A stretch of 64,000 nt of DNA, from the NCBI RefSeq assembly GCF_001661915.1, contig NZ_LYWY01000034.1, positions 1-64,000 of the forward strand, in the 5' to 3' direction. Below the pieces are notes generated by a model that made no database searches, was not told the origin of the DNA, and saw nothing but the letters and a program-made list of their open reading frames with translations. Position numbers and translations under genes: made by a program. Shown in pieces: positions 17,921-27,176 of this stretch. Position 1 is the stretch's first letter. Each line of letters starts with the position of its first letter. Source of the stretch: Croceicoccus pelagius (lineage in GTDB: Bacteria; Pseudomonadota; Alphaproteobacteria; Sphingomonadales; Sphingomonadaceae).

Positions 17921-18070
17921 TTACAGAAGCCAGAAAAGCAACGCCCAAGCGGCAATCGCCACTGGTGCTGCAAATAGCAGTCCGCGCCCGAAGGAACGCT
18001 GCGGTCGCACAGGCTTACCCAAGATGCTCTCCGCGGATTCTGATCTTCCGAACGGCAAGGCAAGTTCCAT
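17921..18070 (-). CDS. Small tail-anchored membrane protein (49 residues), antisense to the upstream gap
   Basis: A minus-strand frame from ATG 18070 has an excellent Shine-Dalgarno (GGAGGGG, ending 4 bases before the ATG). It encodes 49 residues: a polar N-terminus (MELALPFGRSESAES) and a C-terminal hydrophobic helix (LLFAAPVAIAAWALLFWLL) that ends the protein. This looks like a single-pass tail-anchored peptide. It occupies the gap between the sugar transferase stop and the barrel gene, convergent with the former and divergent from the latter. No family is recognised. It could be a chance ORF, but the ribosome site and clean helix argue for a gene. Confidence 0.5.
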   Translation of the reverse strand: MELALPFGRSESAESILGKPVRPQRSFGRGLLFAAPVAIAAWALLFWLL

Positions 18071-18125
18071 CAAACCCCTCCATCTACCTCTTTTGGATGA
18101 GTGTGCGCATAATAGCAAAGCGGAA

Positions 18126-19436
18126 TTGATCAACATCCGTGCACGAGCCGACTATCCCCACTTATCGTTAACAAGTGGTAAACTGCGTCGTCCATCTACC
18201 GCACTGCCGCTCAGGGCGATATGCCTGACAGCTGCGGCCGCGGTGACCCTGGCCACCCCGAACGCAGCGATCGCCCAATCGCTGGACGTCCAGAACCCCG
18301 AAGACCTGCTGGTGGACCAGACCCCGCAGGGCCTGCGGTCCGGCGCCCAGGCGTTCTATCCGCGGATCAACTTCGACCTCGCGCGTGACACCAACATCTA
18401 CGACCGCGAAACGGGCAAGATCGCCGACACCTTCGTTTCGGTGCGCCCCAGCGTCAGCTATCGCCCCACTCTCGCAAGGCATGAGATCGATGTAACCGCC
18501 AGCGGGGAAGTGCGGCGCTATTTCGAACAGTCTTCGGAAAACAGCGAGCAATATGGGATCCGCGGCAGGACAAGGCTGGACCTGGCAGAGGGGATCGTCG
18601 TCCGCGGCACGGCGGAAATCGCACGGCGCGTGGAAAGCCGCGGCGAATTCGGTGACAATCCGCTGAGCGACAGCCCCATCGAATATACCTTCGCGTCAGG
18701 CGGCCTGAGTGTCGGGCGTTACGGCGGTATCCTCGAACTCGGTGCAGGGGCCAACATCAGCCGCCGCAGCTATTCCGACGTGTCGATCGGCGGGGTGGAT
18801 ACCGATCTTTCGTTCCGCGACGTCACGGACAAGCGGGGATTCATCGATAGCAGCATCCGGCTTTCGCCTGGCGTTCGAGCTTTCGGCGAAGCGTCGTATG
18901 AAGCGACTAGCTATGACGTCAATCCGGTGCGTGACCGCGATTCAGAGGGCTATTCGCTGCTCGCCGGGGCGCGCTTCAACGTGTCGGAACTGGTCGAGGC
19001 GGAAGTCGCGGCAGGATACGTCCACCGCAGCTATGATGACCCGACGATCCGTTCCTTCAACGGCCTCGATTTCAGGGTGCTCGGGCGGTGGAGCCCGACG
19101 CCGCGACTACAGGTCGCTGCAGTCGGTCGCCGCACGGTCGAGCGATCACCCTCGGTCGGCATTCCGGCAGTGGTGCAAAGCCGCTTCCAGCTCGAAGCCC
19201 GGCAAAGCCTTGGCTCTCGCATGATTGCCGCCCTGTCCGCAGACGTCGCGCGCTGGAACTACCAGGACAGCCCCGTCCGCGAGACCCGCTACGCTATCGA
19301 CGGATCGCTTCGTGTCCGTCTTGCCCGGATGCTGAGCCTGAGCGGCGGCGCCGGTTATCGCAAGCAAACCGAAAGAGGCGGAGGTCGCTCATACGATGGC
19401 GCCACGTTCCGCATCGGACTCGCGATCATCATATGA
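18126..19436 (+). CDS. Outer-membrane beta-barrel protein of the EPS locus
   Basis: The conserved part begins with a signal peptide (LRAICLTAAAAVTLATPNAA, cleavage near IAQS). About 380 residues of amphipathic strands rich in Arg, Tyr and Ser follow, matching the barrel proteins found next to GumB/GumC genes (capsular/EPS BBP2-type). Its role is probably the outer-membrane conduit that complements the short export lipoprotein. The frame is open back to 17766, but a 49-residue gene lies opposite the start of that stretch. I therefore prefer TTG 18126, preceded by AGCGGAA. ATG 17913, which overlaps the transferase stop, is the alternative. It ends in a hydrophobic strand (FRIGLAIII). Confidence 0.75.
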   Translation: MINIRARADYPHLSLTSGKLRRPSTALPLRAICLTAAAAVTLATPNAAIAQSLDVQNPEDLLVDQTPQGLRSGAQAFYPRINFDLARDTNIYDRETGKIADTFVSVRPSVSYRPTLARHEIDVTASGEVRRYFEQSSENSEQYGIRGRTRLDLAEGIVVRGTAEIARRVESRGEFGDNPLSDSPIEYTFASGGLSVGRYGGILELGAGANISRRSYSDVSIGGVDTDLSFRDVTDKRGFIDSSIRLSPGVRAFGEASYEATSYDVNPVRDRDSEGYSLLAGARFNVSELVEAEVAAGYVHRSYDDPTIRSFNGLDFRVLGRWSPTPRLQVAAVGRRTVERSPSVGIPAVVQSRFQLEARQSLGSRMIAALSADVARWNYQDSPVRETRYAIDGSLRVRLARMLSLSGGAGYRKQTERGGGRSYDGATFRIGLAIII

Positions 19437-19475
19437 CCGTCCTTTTCCTTTCAGGTCCCCAAGAAGGTGAGTGAC

Positions 19476-21590
19476 ATGCACGGCACCCGTCTCGTCGTCC
19501 ACGGCGCATCTCATGGTTCTCTCGCCGAACTCGGAAATCGCTCGATCTCCGAATCCGATGCGATCGACTTTTCCGAAAGTCTTTCCTTCATCCGGCGTCG
19601 CTTCAAACTGATCGCCGCCGTATTCGCCGTCGTCGTGGCGCTGGGCGTGCTGGTCACGTTCCTCATGCCGCCCACCTACACGGCGCGCTCGGTCGTCAGC
19701 CTGGAATCGCCATCGCCCGAAAGCCCGGGCGCTGCCGCGAACAATCCCGATCAATTGCCCAACAGCGCACTGGTCGACACGCAGATCGAGATTATCGAGT
19801 CGCGTGAAATGGCAAAGCGCGTCGCTGCCGAAGCCGGCCTGCTGGATGGCAAGAGCGAGGCCGAGAGCGAGGATGTCATCGACAGCCTTATCAATCGCGT
19901 TTCCGCGGCGCGCAGCGGTGAGAGCTACGCGATCACCATCGCCTTCGAAGGAGACACTCCGCAGGAAGCAGCCGACCGCGCCAATGAATTTGCGCGCCAG
20001 TTCGTCCAGTGGGAACTGCTTTCCACCCAGGAACGCACCGCAGGATCGATCGGCGCAATTCGCGAACGGCTGGACGAACTGCGCTCGCAGGCACAGGCCG
20101 ACACCGTCGCCTTGCAGAACTATCGCATCCGCAACGACCTGCTGAGCACATCGGGCGCATCGCTCACCGAACAGGAAATCTCCAGCTACAACCAGGCGGT
20201 AACAACGGCCCGCGCTGCTGCTGCCGAAGATCAGGCCCGCCTCGCTACCGCCCGCCGCCAGCTCCGTTCAGGGTCGAGCGGCGACGATGTCGGCGAAGCA
20301 CTTGGGTCGAGCGTTGTTTCGGACCTGCGGACGCAGGAATCGACGATCGCAGCGCAGGTGGCCGACCTGTCATCACGATACGGGCCCAATCATCCCGCGC
20401 TGATCGCGTCCAAGGACCAGCTGGCCGAAGTGCGCCAGCGTATCCAGGCGGAGATCGGCCGGGTCATCTCGAACCTGGAAGCGAAATCGGCCGTGTCGCA
20501 ACAGCGCCTCGCCTCGCTTTCGGGCAGTCTGTCACGAGCGCGGTCGAACCTCGCCGTCTCGAACGGTGCGCTTGCCGGGCTCGATGAACTGCAGCGGAAT
20601 GCGCAGGTTTCGCAGGGTCTCTACGAGGCGTACCTCAATTCGTACCAGCAACTCGTCGCTGGCGAAGGAACCGAGCGGCCGAACGCGCGCATTCTCACCC
20701 TTTCGGCGCTTCCTTCGAAGCCCAGTTCCCCCAATCTGGTGATCAACGTCCTTCTCGCGACATTCCTTGGGCTGGGTCTGGGTCTGCTTGCGGGCTTCCT
20801 TACCGATGCAGCCGATCGGACCATCACCACCCCGAGGCAGGTCGAACACGCGACCGGTCAACGCTATCTGGCCTCGATCCCCAAGCTCGATCACAAGGGC
20901 AGCGGCGTTCGCTATGTCTTCGAAGAACCGCGATCCCCGTTCGTCGAGGCGTTCCGTTCGCTCATCACTTCGGTGGAACTAACCGCCGATGGCCCGACCA
21001 AGATCATCGCGATTACATCTCCTCTCCCGCAGGAGGGCAAGTCCGTCACGTCCACCAGCCTCGCGCAGGTCCTGTCGACAGGGCACCGGCGTACGCTGCT
21101 CATCGATTGCGACTATGCCCGCCGCGGCGTTTCGCAGCTCATGAATATCGCCGACCGGGCCGGCCTGTGCGAAGTTCTGGAAGGAGCTGCGCCGGTTGAA
21201 GATGCGCTTCTGTGGGACGGAGAGAATTTCGCCATCCTGCCGATCACGCACGACAGCGAGAATATCGAGAGCCTCATCAGCGGCGATGCGTTCAGCGCCT
21301 TGCTCGAAGGGTTGCGCAGCCAGTTCGACAATATCGTGCTCGACCTTCCGCCGGTATTGCCGATCGCTTCGGCCCGCTCGGTCGCTGCCAAGGCCGACAC
21401 CACGATCATGCTCGCCCGTTTCGGCAAGACGCCGGTGGATGCCCTGCAAGCCGCGATGCGGTTGATGAGCGGAAGCTGGATCAATGTCGCAGGCATCGCG
21501 ATCACGCGGGTCGACATGAAGCGCAAGGGCCGCTTCGGCCGCGAGGATCCCTACTACTACTTCGAGCAGTACAAGGAATACTACGCTTGA
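19476..21590 (+). CDS. EPS co-polymerase with fused tyrosine autokinase, Wzc/GumC-like
   Basis: Inner-membrane protein that sets chain length and links Wzy polymerisation to export. Transmembrane helix 1 is near residues 44-64 and helix 2 near 421-443. A long periplasmic coiled-coil with a GNVR-like end lies between them. The cytosolic BY-kinase domain has Walker A (SPLPQEGKS, about 515-523), Walker A' (TLLIDCDYA) and Walker B (NIVLDLPP). The C-terminus is Tyr-rich (DPYYYFEQYKEYY), the autophosphorylation cluster of Wzc-type kinases. Start ATG 19476 has an AAGGTGA box. No matching low-molecular-weight tyrosine phosphatase gene is seen in the window. Confidence 0.93.
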   Translation: MHGTRLVVHGASHGSLAELGNRSISESDAIDFSESLSFIRRRFKLIAAVFAVVVALGVLVTFLMPPTYTARSVVSLESPSPESPGAAANNPDQLPNSALVDTQIEIIESREMAKRVAAEAGLLDGKSEAESEDVIDSLINRVSAARSGESYAITIAFEGDTPQEAADRANEFARQFVQWELLSTQERTAGSIGAIRERLDELRSQAQADTVALQNYRIRNDLLSTSGASLTEQEISSYNQAVTTARAAAAEDQARLATARRQLRSGSSGDDVGEALGSSVVSDLRTQESTIAAQVADLSSRYGPNHPALIASKDQLAEVRQRIQAEIGRVISNLEAKSAVSQQRLASLSGSLSRARSNLAVSNGALAGLDELQRNAQVSQGLYEAYLNSYQQLVAGEGTERPNARILTLSALPSKPSSPNLVINVLLATFLGLGLGLLAGFLTDAADRTITTPRQVEHATGQRYLASIPKLDHKGSGVRYVFEEPRSPFVEAFRSLITSVELTADGPTKIIAITSPLPQEGKSVTSTSLAQVLSTGHRRTLLIDCDYARRGVSQLMNIADRAGLCEVLEGAAPVEDALLWDGENFAILPITHDSENIESLISGDAFSALLEGLRSQFDNIVLDLPPVLPIASARSVAAKADTTIMLARFGKTPVDALQAAMRLMSGSWINVAGIAITRVDMKRKGRFGREDPYYYFEQYKEYYA

Positions 21591-22732
21591 ACTCGTTCAC
21601 GCCGCAGATCGTGGCCAACGCCGCGATCCCGCAACCGGCAGGCTTTTCTCAGCCGCGCGTCGCGATCGTGCACTACTGGCTGGTGTCCATGCGTGGTGGG
21701 GAACGGGTGATCGAAAGGCTGCTGGACCTGTTCCCGCAGGCCGACATCTTCACCAATGTCTATGATCCGTCCGCCGTTTCGGAAAAGATCCGCAGCCGGA
21801 AGCTGACGACCAGTTTCATTGATCGGCTGCCGGGATCGCGCAAGTTGTACCAGTACTACCTGCCGCTGATGCCGATGGCGCTCGAACAGATGGATTTGCG
21901 AGGCTACGATCTCGTCATCAGCAGCGAGTCCGGACCGGCCAAGGGCGTGATCACCGATCCCGGATCGACCCATGCCTGCTACTGCCATTCGCCGATGCGG
22001 TACCTTTGGGACCACTATCACCACTATCGGGCAGAGGCGAACCCGCTGGCCAGGATGGCAATGCCGATGATGTACAACCGGCTGCGCGCATGGGATGTCA
22101 GTTCGAGCGCGCGGGTCGACCGCATCGCGGCCAATTCGCACTTCATCCAAAGCCGCATCCGCAAGTTCTGGCGGCGCGAGGCCGAGGTTATTCATCCTCC
22201 GGTAGAAACCGATCTGTTCTCGAAGGCCGACGACATTTCCGATGCATATCTGTGGGTCGGCCAGATGGTCCCCTACAAGCGCCCCGACCTGGCCGTCGAT
22301 GCGTTCAATGCCCTTGGCCTGCCGCTGACGATGGTCGGAAGCGGAAGCATGCTGAAAAGCCTGAAGGCGCGCGCGAAAAGCAACATCAGGTTTGTCGAAC
22401 GGATGAACTTCGACGAACTGCGCCGCGCCTATGCCACGGCAAAGGCACTCGTCTTCACGGCCGAAGAGGATTTCGGGATCGTGCCGGTAGAAGCGATGGC
22501 ATCGGGCCGCCCGGTCCTTGCATTCGGACGCGGCGGCGCGCTCGACAGTGTGAAAGAAGGCGTTTCGGGGCTCTTCTTCCCAAGACAGGATGTCGAAGCG
22601 CTGGCCGACGGGGTTGGCCGCATGGAGCTTTTCCTGCGCGACTTCGTACCTGAAGATGCCATGCGCCATGCGCGCATGAACTTCGCTCCGGAAAATTTCG
22701 ACCGCAAGTTGATGGACCTCGTCTCAGCATGA
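21587..22732 (+). CDS. Glycosyltransferase family 4
   Basis: GT-B fold retaining glycosyltransferase that adds a sugar to the lipid-linked EPS unit. The N-terminal domain includes VHYWLVSMRGGERVIERLL. The C-terminal nucleotide-sugar site is seen in YLWVGQMVPYKRPDLAVDAF and the EEDFGIVPVEAMASGRPV motif with its E-x7-E spacing. The start is a TTG (21587) whose last bases overlap the kinase stop (TTGA), with AAGGAA upstream; translation is probably coupled to the kinase gene. A relationship to GumH-type mannosyltransferases is possible, but the donor sugar is not established. Confidence 0.88.
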   Translation: MNSFTPQIVANAAIPQPAGFSQPRVAIVHYWLVSMRGGERVIERLLDLFPQADIFTNVYDPSAVSEKIRSRKLTTSFIDRLPGSRKLYQYYLPLMPMALEQMDLRGYDLVISSESGPAKGVITDPGSTHACYCHSPMRYLWDHYHHYRAEANPLARMAMPMMYNRLRAWDVSSSARVDRIAANSHFIQSRIRKFWRREAEVIHPPVETDLFSKADDISDAYLWVGQMVPYKRPDLAVDAFNALGLPLTMVGSGSMLKSLKARAKSNIRFVERMNFDELRRAYATAKALVFTAEEDFGIVPVEAMASGRPVLAFGRGGALDSVKEGVSGLFFPRQDVEALADGVGRMELFLRDFVPEDAMRHARMNFAPENFDRKLMDLVSA

Positions 22733-22751
22733 CCGGCTGGCCCTTCCGTCC

Positions 22752-24209
22752 TTGCGTCTGCCGAAGAGCAGCACGACCGTGATCCCGACCTATATCGGCC
22801 TGATCCAGCTGCTCTTCGGCACCCTCCTTCTTGTCGGAGGCTCGAGCCGGCATTGTGTCTGGTTTCTGCTGGTCTCCGCCATGTTTGGCGGCTCTGCCGC
22901 GATCCAGCTGCCCGCGCTTGGCGGGTCGTCGATCCCACCTGTCCAATTCGCGCTCCTTTTCGTGATGGCCCGCCTCGTCATTCCGGGGTCTGGCAATGCA
23001 TCACAAGTCGTTACCGCTTTGCGCGAAAACGTCTTCTTGTGCATCTTCGTGATCTACGGCGTCTTTATGGCCTTCATCGGCCCGCGCCTTTTCCATGGCA
23101 GCATCGACGTGACACCTCTGCGCAACGAAGTGTCGCAGATGATCTACTACACCGAACCGCTTCGGCCGAGTTCGCAGAACATCACGACTTCGGTGTACCT
23201 GATCGGGGTTGCAGTAGTCGCCGTCGCAATGACGGTGCTGTGCCGCCTGCGCGGCGGTGCCGAGGCGCTCGTCAAAAGCGGCGTCGTGGTGGGCTGGCTA
23301 CATGCCTTGACCGGCATGGTCGAGGTCGCAACACGCGGAAGCCCGGTGGGCATCGTCTTTCAAAGTCTGCGCAACGGATCGTACCAGCAATTGAGCCAGA
23401 GCGTCGGCGGCGTCGCAAGAATGAACGGCCTGTTTCCCGAGCCTTCGGCCTATGCCGCTTTCGCGTTCGGCCTCTTCGTGTTCATGGCCGAGTGCTGGTA
23501 CCGGTCGGTTTTGCCCAAGCGCACAGGTAGCGCGGCGATTGTTCTCTTCATCGCCCTGATCGCCAGCACGGCCTCGACCGGTTATCTCGGGCTGGCTGCC
23601 TATGCGATATTCTTTCTCTGTCGCGCCGTCGTCTTTTCGCGCCTTGCCAATGCCAAGCGTGTGAACGAAGCCGGCATTGCCTTCATCATCGGTGCGATCA
23701 TCATCGCCGCGATGCTGGCCGCTCTACCGTCATATGTCGACACCGCGAGCCACGTGCTGGACCAGATGGTATTCTCGAAGGCGGACACCGTTTCCGGAAA
23801 GCAGCGCTGGTTCTGGATGGCGCAAGGCGTCGATGCGATGCTTGCTTCGGGCGGGCTCGGGATCGGGCCGGGCAGCTTCCGCTCGTCAAGCCTGCTGACG
23901 GCAATTCTAGGCTCGATGGGGATCGTCGGGATCTTGTCGATCGTCGCCTATGCCCTCTGGGTATTCCGGCCTGCGCGGCAATCCACCTGGGGCAATTCGA
24001 CCGATCTGCAGGCGAACCTGTCAGGTGCCTGCGGCACCGCCGCCTTGCTCTCGGTGATACCGGCGCTTTTCACGGCCGCATCGCCTGTGCCCGATTTCAT
24101 CTTTGGTGTGCTGGCCGGGGCATCCCTCGCGCTGCGCCCGCATTTCCGAATGTCGCCGGCGAGCTCGCGGCGGCAAGTGCGTCAGGACGTAGCCCCTACA
24201 ACGTTCTGA
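22752..24209 (+). CDS. Polytopic EPS polymerase, Wzy/O-antigen ligase-like
   Basis: About ten or more transmembrane helices with a long periplasmic loop, the layout of Wzy polymerases and O-antigen ligases. Segments such as LPEPSAYAAFAFG-like FPEPSAYAAFAFGLFVF, and GGLGIGPGSFRSSSL after a W-F-W-M-A-Q-G run, fit the loop of this family, where Arg residues contact the polymer. It follows the GT4 gene by 19 bases in the same operon. Start is ambiguous: TTG 22752 or GTG 22779. The two functions (polymerase or ligase) cannot be separated from sequence; the neighbourhood favours polymerase. Confidence 0.8.
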   Translation: MRLPKSSTTVIPTYIGLIQLLFGTLLLVGGSSRHCVWFLLVSAMFGGSAAIQLPALGGSSIPPVQFALLFVMARLVIPGSGNASQVVTALRENVFLCIFVIYGVFMAFIGPRLFHGSIDVTPLRNEVSQMIYYTEPLRPSSQNITTSVYLIGVAVVAVAMTVLCRLRGGAEALVKSGVVVGWLHALTGMVEVATRGSPVGIVFQSLRNGSYQQLSQSVGGVARMNGLFPEPSAYAAFAFGLFVFMAECWYRSVLPKRTGSAAIVLFIALIASTASTGYLGLAAYAIFFLCRAVVFSRLANAKRVNEAGIAFIIGAIIIAAMLAALPSYVDTASHVLDQMVFSKADTVSGKQRWFWMAQGVDAMLASGGLGIGPGSFRSSSLLTAILGSMGIVGILSIVAYALWVFRPARQSTWGNSTDLQANLSGACGTAALLSVIPALFTAASPVPDFIFGVLAGASLALRPHFRMSPASSRRQVRQDVAPTTF

Positions 24210-24237
24210 CGCACGATTTCCCTGCCGGAGGCCGGAC

Positions 24238-24519
24238 CTAGTTGTGCCTGTCCTCGAGGCTGTCCGCCAACATCCGCAAAGTCTCGGGCAGACCCTGATG
24301 GATTTCGAAGATCTGGTAGAAGTTGACGGCGGCGGCGAGCATCGAACGCGCCACGTCTTCCGGCGTGAAGCCGTGACGGGTGAGCGTTGCGTAACTGTCG
24401 ATGAAGCACTGCGACGTATCCATGAACACACGCCTGGAGGCGTCCGAGAACGGATTGCCTCCAGGGCCAGGGATGTCGTCAATTGCCAAGTTCACGCTCC
24501 GGGTCCGATTGGGGGACAT
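24238..24519 (-). CDS. Small helical hypothetical protein
   Basis: The product is 93 residues from ATG 24519; upstream in-frame ATGs exist at 24546 and earlier, so the start is tentative. The C-terminal 60 residues are strongly helical and protein-like (DTSQCFIDSYATLTRHGFTP, EDVARSMLAAAVNFYQIFEI). No domain is recognised. It lies convergent to the polymerase gene, whose stop is 28 bases away, and probably shares promoter territory with nothing else. It could be a small regulator, but that is only a guess. Confidence 0.5.
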   Translation of the reverse strand: MSPNRTRSVNLAIDDIPGPGGNPFSDASRRVFMDTSQCFIDSYATLTRHGFTPEDVARSMLAAAVNFYQIFEIHQGLPETLRMLADSLEDRHN

Positions 24520-24658
24520 AAAGTTGGATGAAGCAGTCCGATCCATGCCACGGCAGAGCCATATTGGAATGCGCTTACTCCTAGCGTTCCAAAAGGTTCC
24601 CAATAAAGCGCACGACTAACCCAACCGGATTATATCCGGCGCCAATCTGCCAAAGAGG

Positions 24659-25006
24659 TCAGGACTGGCGTCGCAGTCTCAACATTCGGCCGAACCAACC
24701 CGAACCCCTGGCCTTGTCTGTGGTGCTGAACGAGCCGTCGAGAATGCCCATCGCGATGTCCGAAGTGGACCGCGAACGCCGGACGGGAGAGGCATCGTCG
24801 TATTGCGGATGGCTTACCGTCACGATTGCGGTTGAAGGGGGAGATCGAGGCGCGACTTCGTCGCCCGTCGGCTGGTCCTGATGTTCATGGACGAATTCGA
24901 ACCAAGAGCAATCGCAATAGCCGCACCGCAGCCAGCGCCCTGGCTGCTGAACGAATTCCCGGGGGATCTGGAATTCGACGCTGCATTGCGGACAATCGAC
25001 GCGCAT
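24659..25006 (-). CDS. Zinc-ribbon (MJ0042-type) protein
   Basis: I start at ATG 25006 so that the product begins MRVDCPQCSVEFQIPREFV, the form expected for an MJ0042-type zinc ribbon. Two pairs of metal ligands are visible, CPQC (residues 5-8) and CGYC (about 26-29). The remaining 80 residues are polar, low in complexity, end in a basic tail (MLRLRRQS) and lack an obvious membrane helix, unlike many family members. Function unknown; such ribbons are common at the N-terminus of regulatory proteins in alphaproteobacteria. The longer open frame upstream lacks coding character. Confidence 0.65.
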   Translation of the reverse strand: MRVDCPQCSVEFQIPREFVQQPGRWLRCGYCDCSWFEFVHEHQDQPTGDEVAPRSPPSTAIVTVSHPQYDDASPVRRSRSTSDIAMGILDGSFSTTDKARGSGWFGRMLRLRRQS

Positions 25007-25248
25007 GGCGCATCTATTAGGGGCACAATCGATGGCCGCAAGCGGAAAGGAGGTCGTGCGCCCAAATGGGCCGACGCCGACGCGGACGATGGAGGCGTTT
25101 ATCCTGAGAGCGCGCGCCGACGGGCAGTTCATCGCAAGCCACTGTCGGCCTGCCTTCTCGCGGGGCTGTTCAGGTGGTGCCATTAACTCGAAAGTAAACA
25201 CCTTGTGTCGCTGTGGTTCTCGGATCGGACAGAGACGGGACACTTGGA

Positions 25249-27012
25249 ATGATCGCTCGCCCTGTGGCAAACTCGGCGCTTATGATTTGTACGCTCATGG
25301 CCCTGGCTGCTTGTGGTGGCGGCGATTCCGCCGCTGTCGTCAGCCAGCCTGTGCAGATTGGTGCGACGCCGACACCTTCCCCGACGCCCACTCCATCCCC
25401 GACGCCGACGCCTTCCGCGCCCGCCCAGACGGCAGCCGACCAGATGATTCTCGGCGTCCAGACACACTTCAGCCAGGGCTGGGGGCTCGACTCGCTCGAC
25501 AAGTCGGACGATATCGGCACGCGCTTGCTTCGCGACGAGATGCCCTGGTCCTTCGGTGAAAAGACCAAGGGTTCGATCTCGTTTACCGACGCGACGGCGC
25601 AGAAGCTCGACAGTGCATGCGATCGCGGTTTCAAGCTGATCCTGACCGAGATCCCCACACACGATGCCTATGATGGCGGTTCGTTCGTTTACTCGGCCGG
25701 CGCTCAGGCGGCCTTCGCTACTTATGTAAAAGCCGTGGCGGATCGCTGGGGCGGGTGCATCGCCGCTTTCGAGATCGGCAACGAGATCAACGGCGGAAAC
25801 CAGCTGTCCTTCCCGTCAGGCTACGACCCGAACGAAACGGTCGTTGCCTTGATGAAGGCGGTTCACGATGCCGTAAAGCCATCGCACCCCGGCATTGCGA
25901 TTCTTGGCGGGTCGACGAACATGATCGGCACGGGGTTCCAGAAGAACCTGTTCGATGCCGGGATGCTGAAATACGTCGATGGGGTCGCAGTGCATCCCTA
26001 TTCGCGGCACGCAGACGGTCTGCCGCTCGAACTGGCAAGGCTTCGCAGCACTATCGACAGCTATAGCAGCGACGCGGAAATCTGGGCGACCGAATTCGGG
26101 CACGACACTTCGGACTTCGATGAAGCGGCAGCACAGGCGCTGAAGTCGGTGACGCTCATGTCTGCGGCGCATGTCGATGTCGCTGTCTGGTATGCTCTTA
26201 TTGAAGAACAGTGGTATCCCAATTTCGGGCTCTATAGCGGCGGGGCGAAGCGACCCATGGCCCATGCGATCGACTTTGCTCAGCGTTCGCTTCTCACTCG
26301 CGGGAGGGCAACACAGGTCGATGTCGGCGACGACATGATTTTCGCCTACCGCTTCGGATCTGACGCGACCGTTATCTGGGGCGCGCCGCAAACGCTCTCT
26401 GTCTCAGGCGCCACCGGGGCCTACGACTACAAGGGACAGGCTCTGGCGAACGCCGGCAGCATCGAGATATCGCCGCGACCTGTCGTCATCATGGGCAATA
26501 TCACGATCCGCGCGGGGACGAGTGGCATGGTTGCCGATACCGTGATGCAGTACGGGCGCGATGCGTGGAAATATTTCGCCCGCAACGCCAGCGGCGCCTA
26601 TGACGAACTGGGTTACAGGACACGCTGGTACGACAGCGTGTTCATGAGCGACTGGGACGGAACCCTCGCCCTGAAGGCGACCGGGGGCGTGCCCGCCCGT
26701 ACAGGTTCGGACCCGATGCGGGTTGTATGGCGCTACACGGCACCGAAGGCGATGCAGGTCACCGTGAAAGGCTGTTTCGCCAAGTCGTCGAGCGGCGACG
26801 GTATCGACGTGTCGATTTCGCGGAATGGAACCGTCAGCACTTCGGAAATCGTGTCGAGCGGCCAGAAGATTCTGCGGACGGACTTGTCGCTGGCGCAGGG
26901 CGACCGGGTCGAATTCGTGGCAGGACCCAACCAGACGTATGGCGGTGACGATTTCAGTTTCCGGGGGCGCATCTACCTGCAGGGACAGGCGGGATCCGTC
27001 GCCTGCCCCTGA
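25249..27012 (+). CDS. Lipoprotein glycoside hydrolase, clan-A TIM-barrel (GH39/GH51-like)
   Basis: Secreted, lipid-anchored glycanase. It has a signal with lipobox (LMALAAC) and then a Pro/Thr linker built of PTPSPTPT units (about residues 43-60). A TIM-barrel domain follows with the acid/base Glu in FEIGNEIN and a likely nucleophile Glu in IWATEFGHD. A beta-rich C-terminal domain of about 150 residues may bind carbohydrate. In EPS loci such enzymes usually trim or release the polymer made by the same locus. The linkage cut is unknown. Family number is a best guess from the N-E and T-E-F-G motifs. Confidence 0.8.
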   Translation: MIARPVANSALMICTLMALAACGGGDSAAVVSQPVQIGATPTPSPTPTPSPTPTPSAPAQTAADQMILGVQTHFSQGWGLDSLDKSDDIGTRLLRDEMPWSFGEKTKGSISFTDATAQKLDSACDRGFKLILTEIPTHDAYDGGSFVYSAGAQAAFATYVKAVADRWGGCIAAFEIGNEINGGNQLSFPSGYDPNETVVALMKAVHDAVKPSHPGIAILGGSTNMIGTGFQKNLFDAGMLKYVDGVAVHPYSRHADGLPLELARLRSTIDSYSSDAEIWATEFGHDTSDFDEAAAQALKSVTLMSAAHVDVAVWYALIEEQWYPNFGLYSGGAKRPMAHAIDFAQRSLLTRGRATQVDVGDDMIFAYRFGSDATVIWGAPQTLSVSGATGAYDYKGQALANAGSIEISPRPVVIMGNITIRAGTSGMVADTVMQYGRDAWKYFARNASGAYDELGYRTRWYDSVFMSDWDGTLALKATGGVPARTGSDPMRVVWRYTAPKAMQVTVKGCFAKSSSGDGIDVSISRNGTVSTSEIVSSGQKILRTDLSLAQGDRVEFVAGPNQTYGGDDFSFRGRIYLQGQAGSVACP

Positions 27013-27176
27013 CCGGCAGCCGGACGGACAGCGTGCCTTGATCGTGGTCATGCCATATAGGTCGGCGCAGGAGCCGATCTCGGAGTGACAGTTCGATTCG
27101 CCGGATACTGGTATTCATCGTCATCAGTCTGACTGCGGCCCTTGCCGCCGCATCCGTCGCGGAAGCGGTCTGGCCG

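Noticed and set aside
17766-18125. Upstream extension of the barrel protein frame
   Set aside because: It precedes the signal peptide by more than 100 residues, overlaps the sugar transferase, and faces a small ORF with a strong ribosome site.
25365-25430. Short tandem repeat, considered as a CRISPR or minisatellite
   Set aside because: It encodes the PTPSPT linker of the glycanase in frame and has no repeat-spacer structure.
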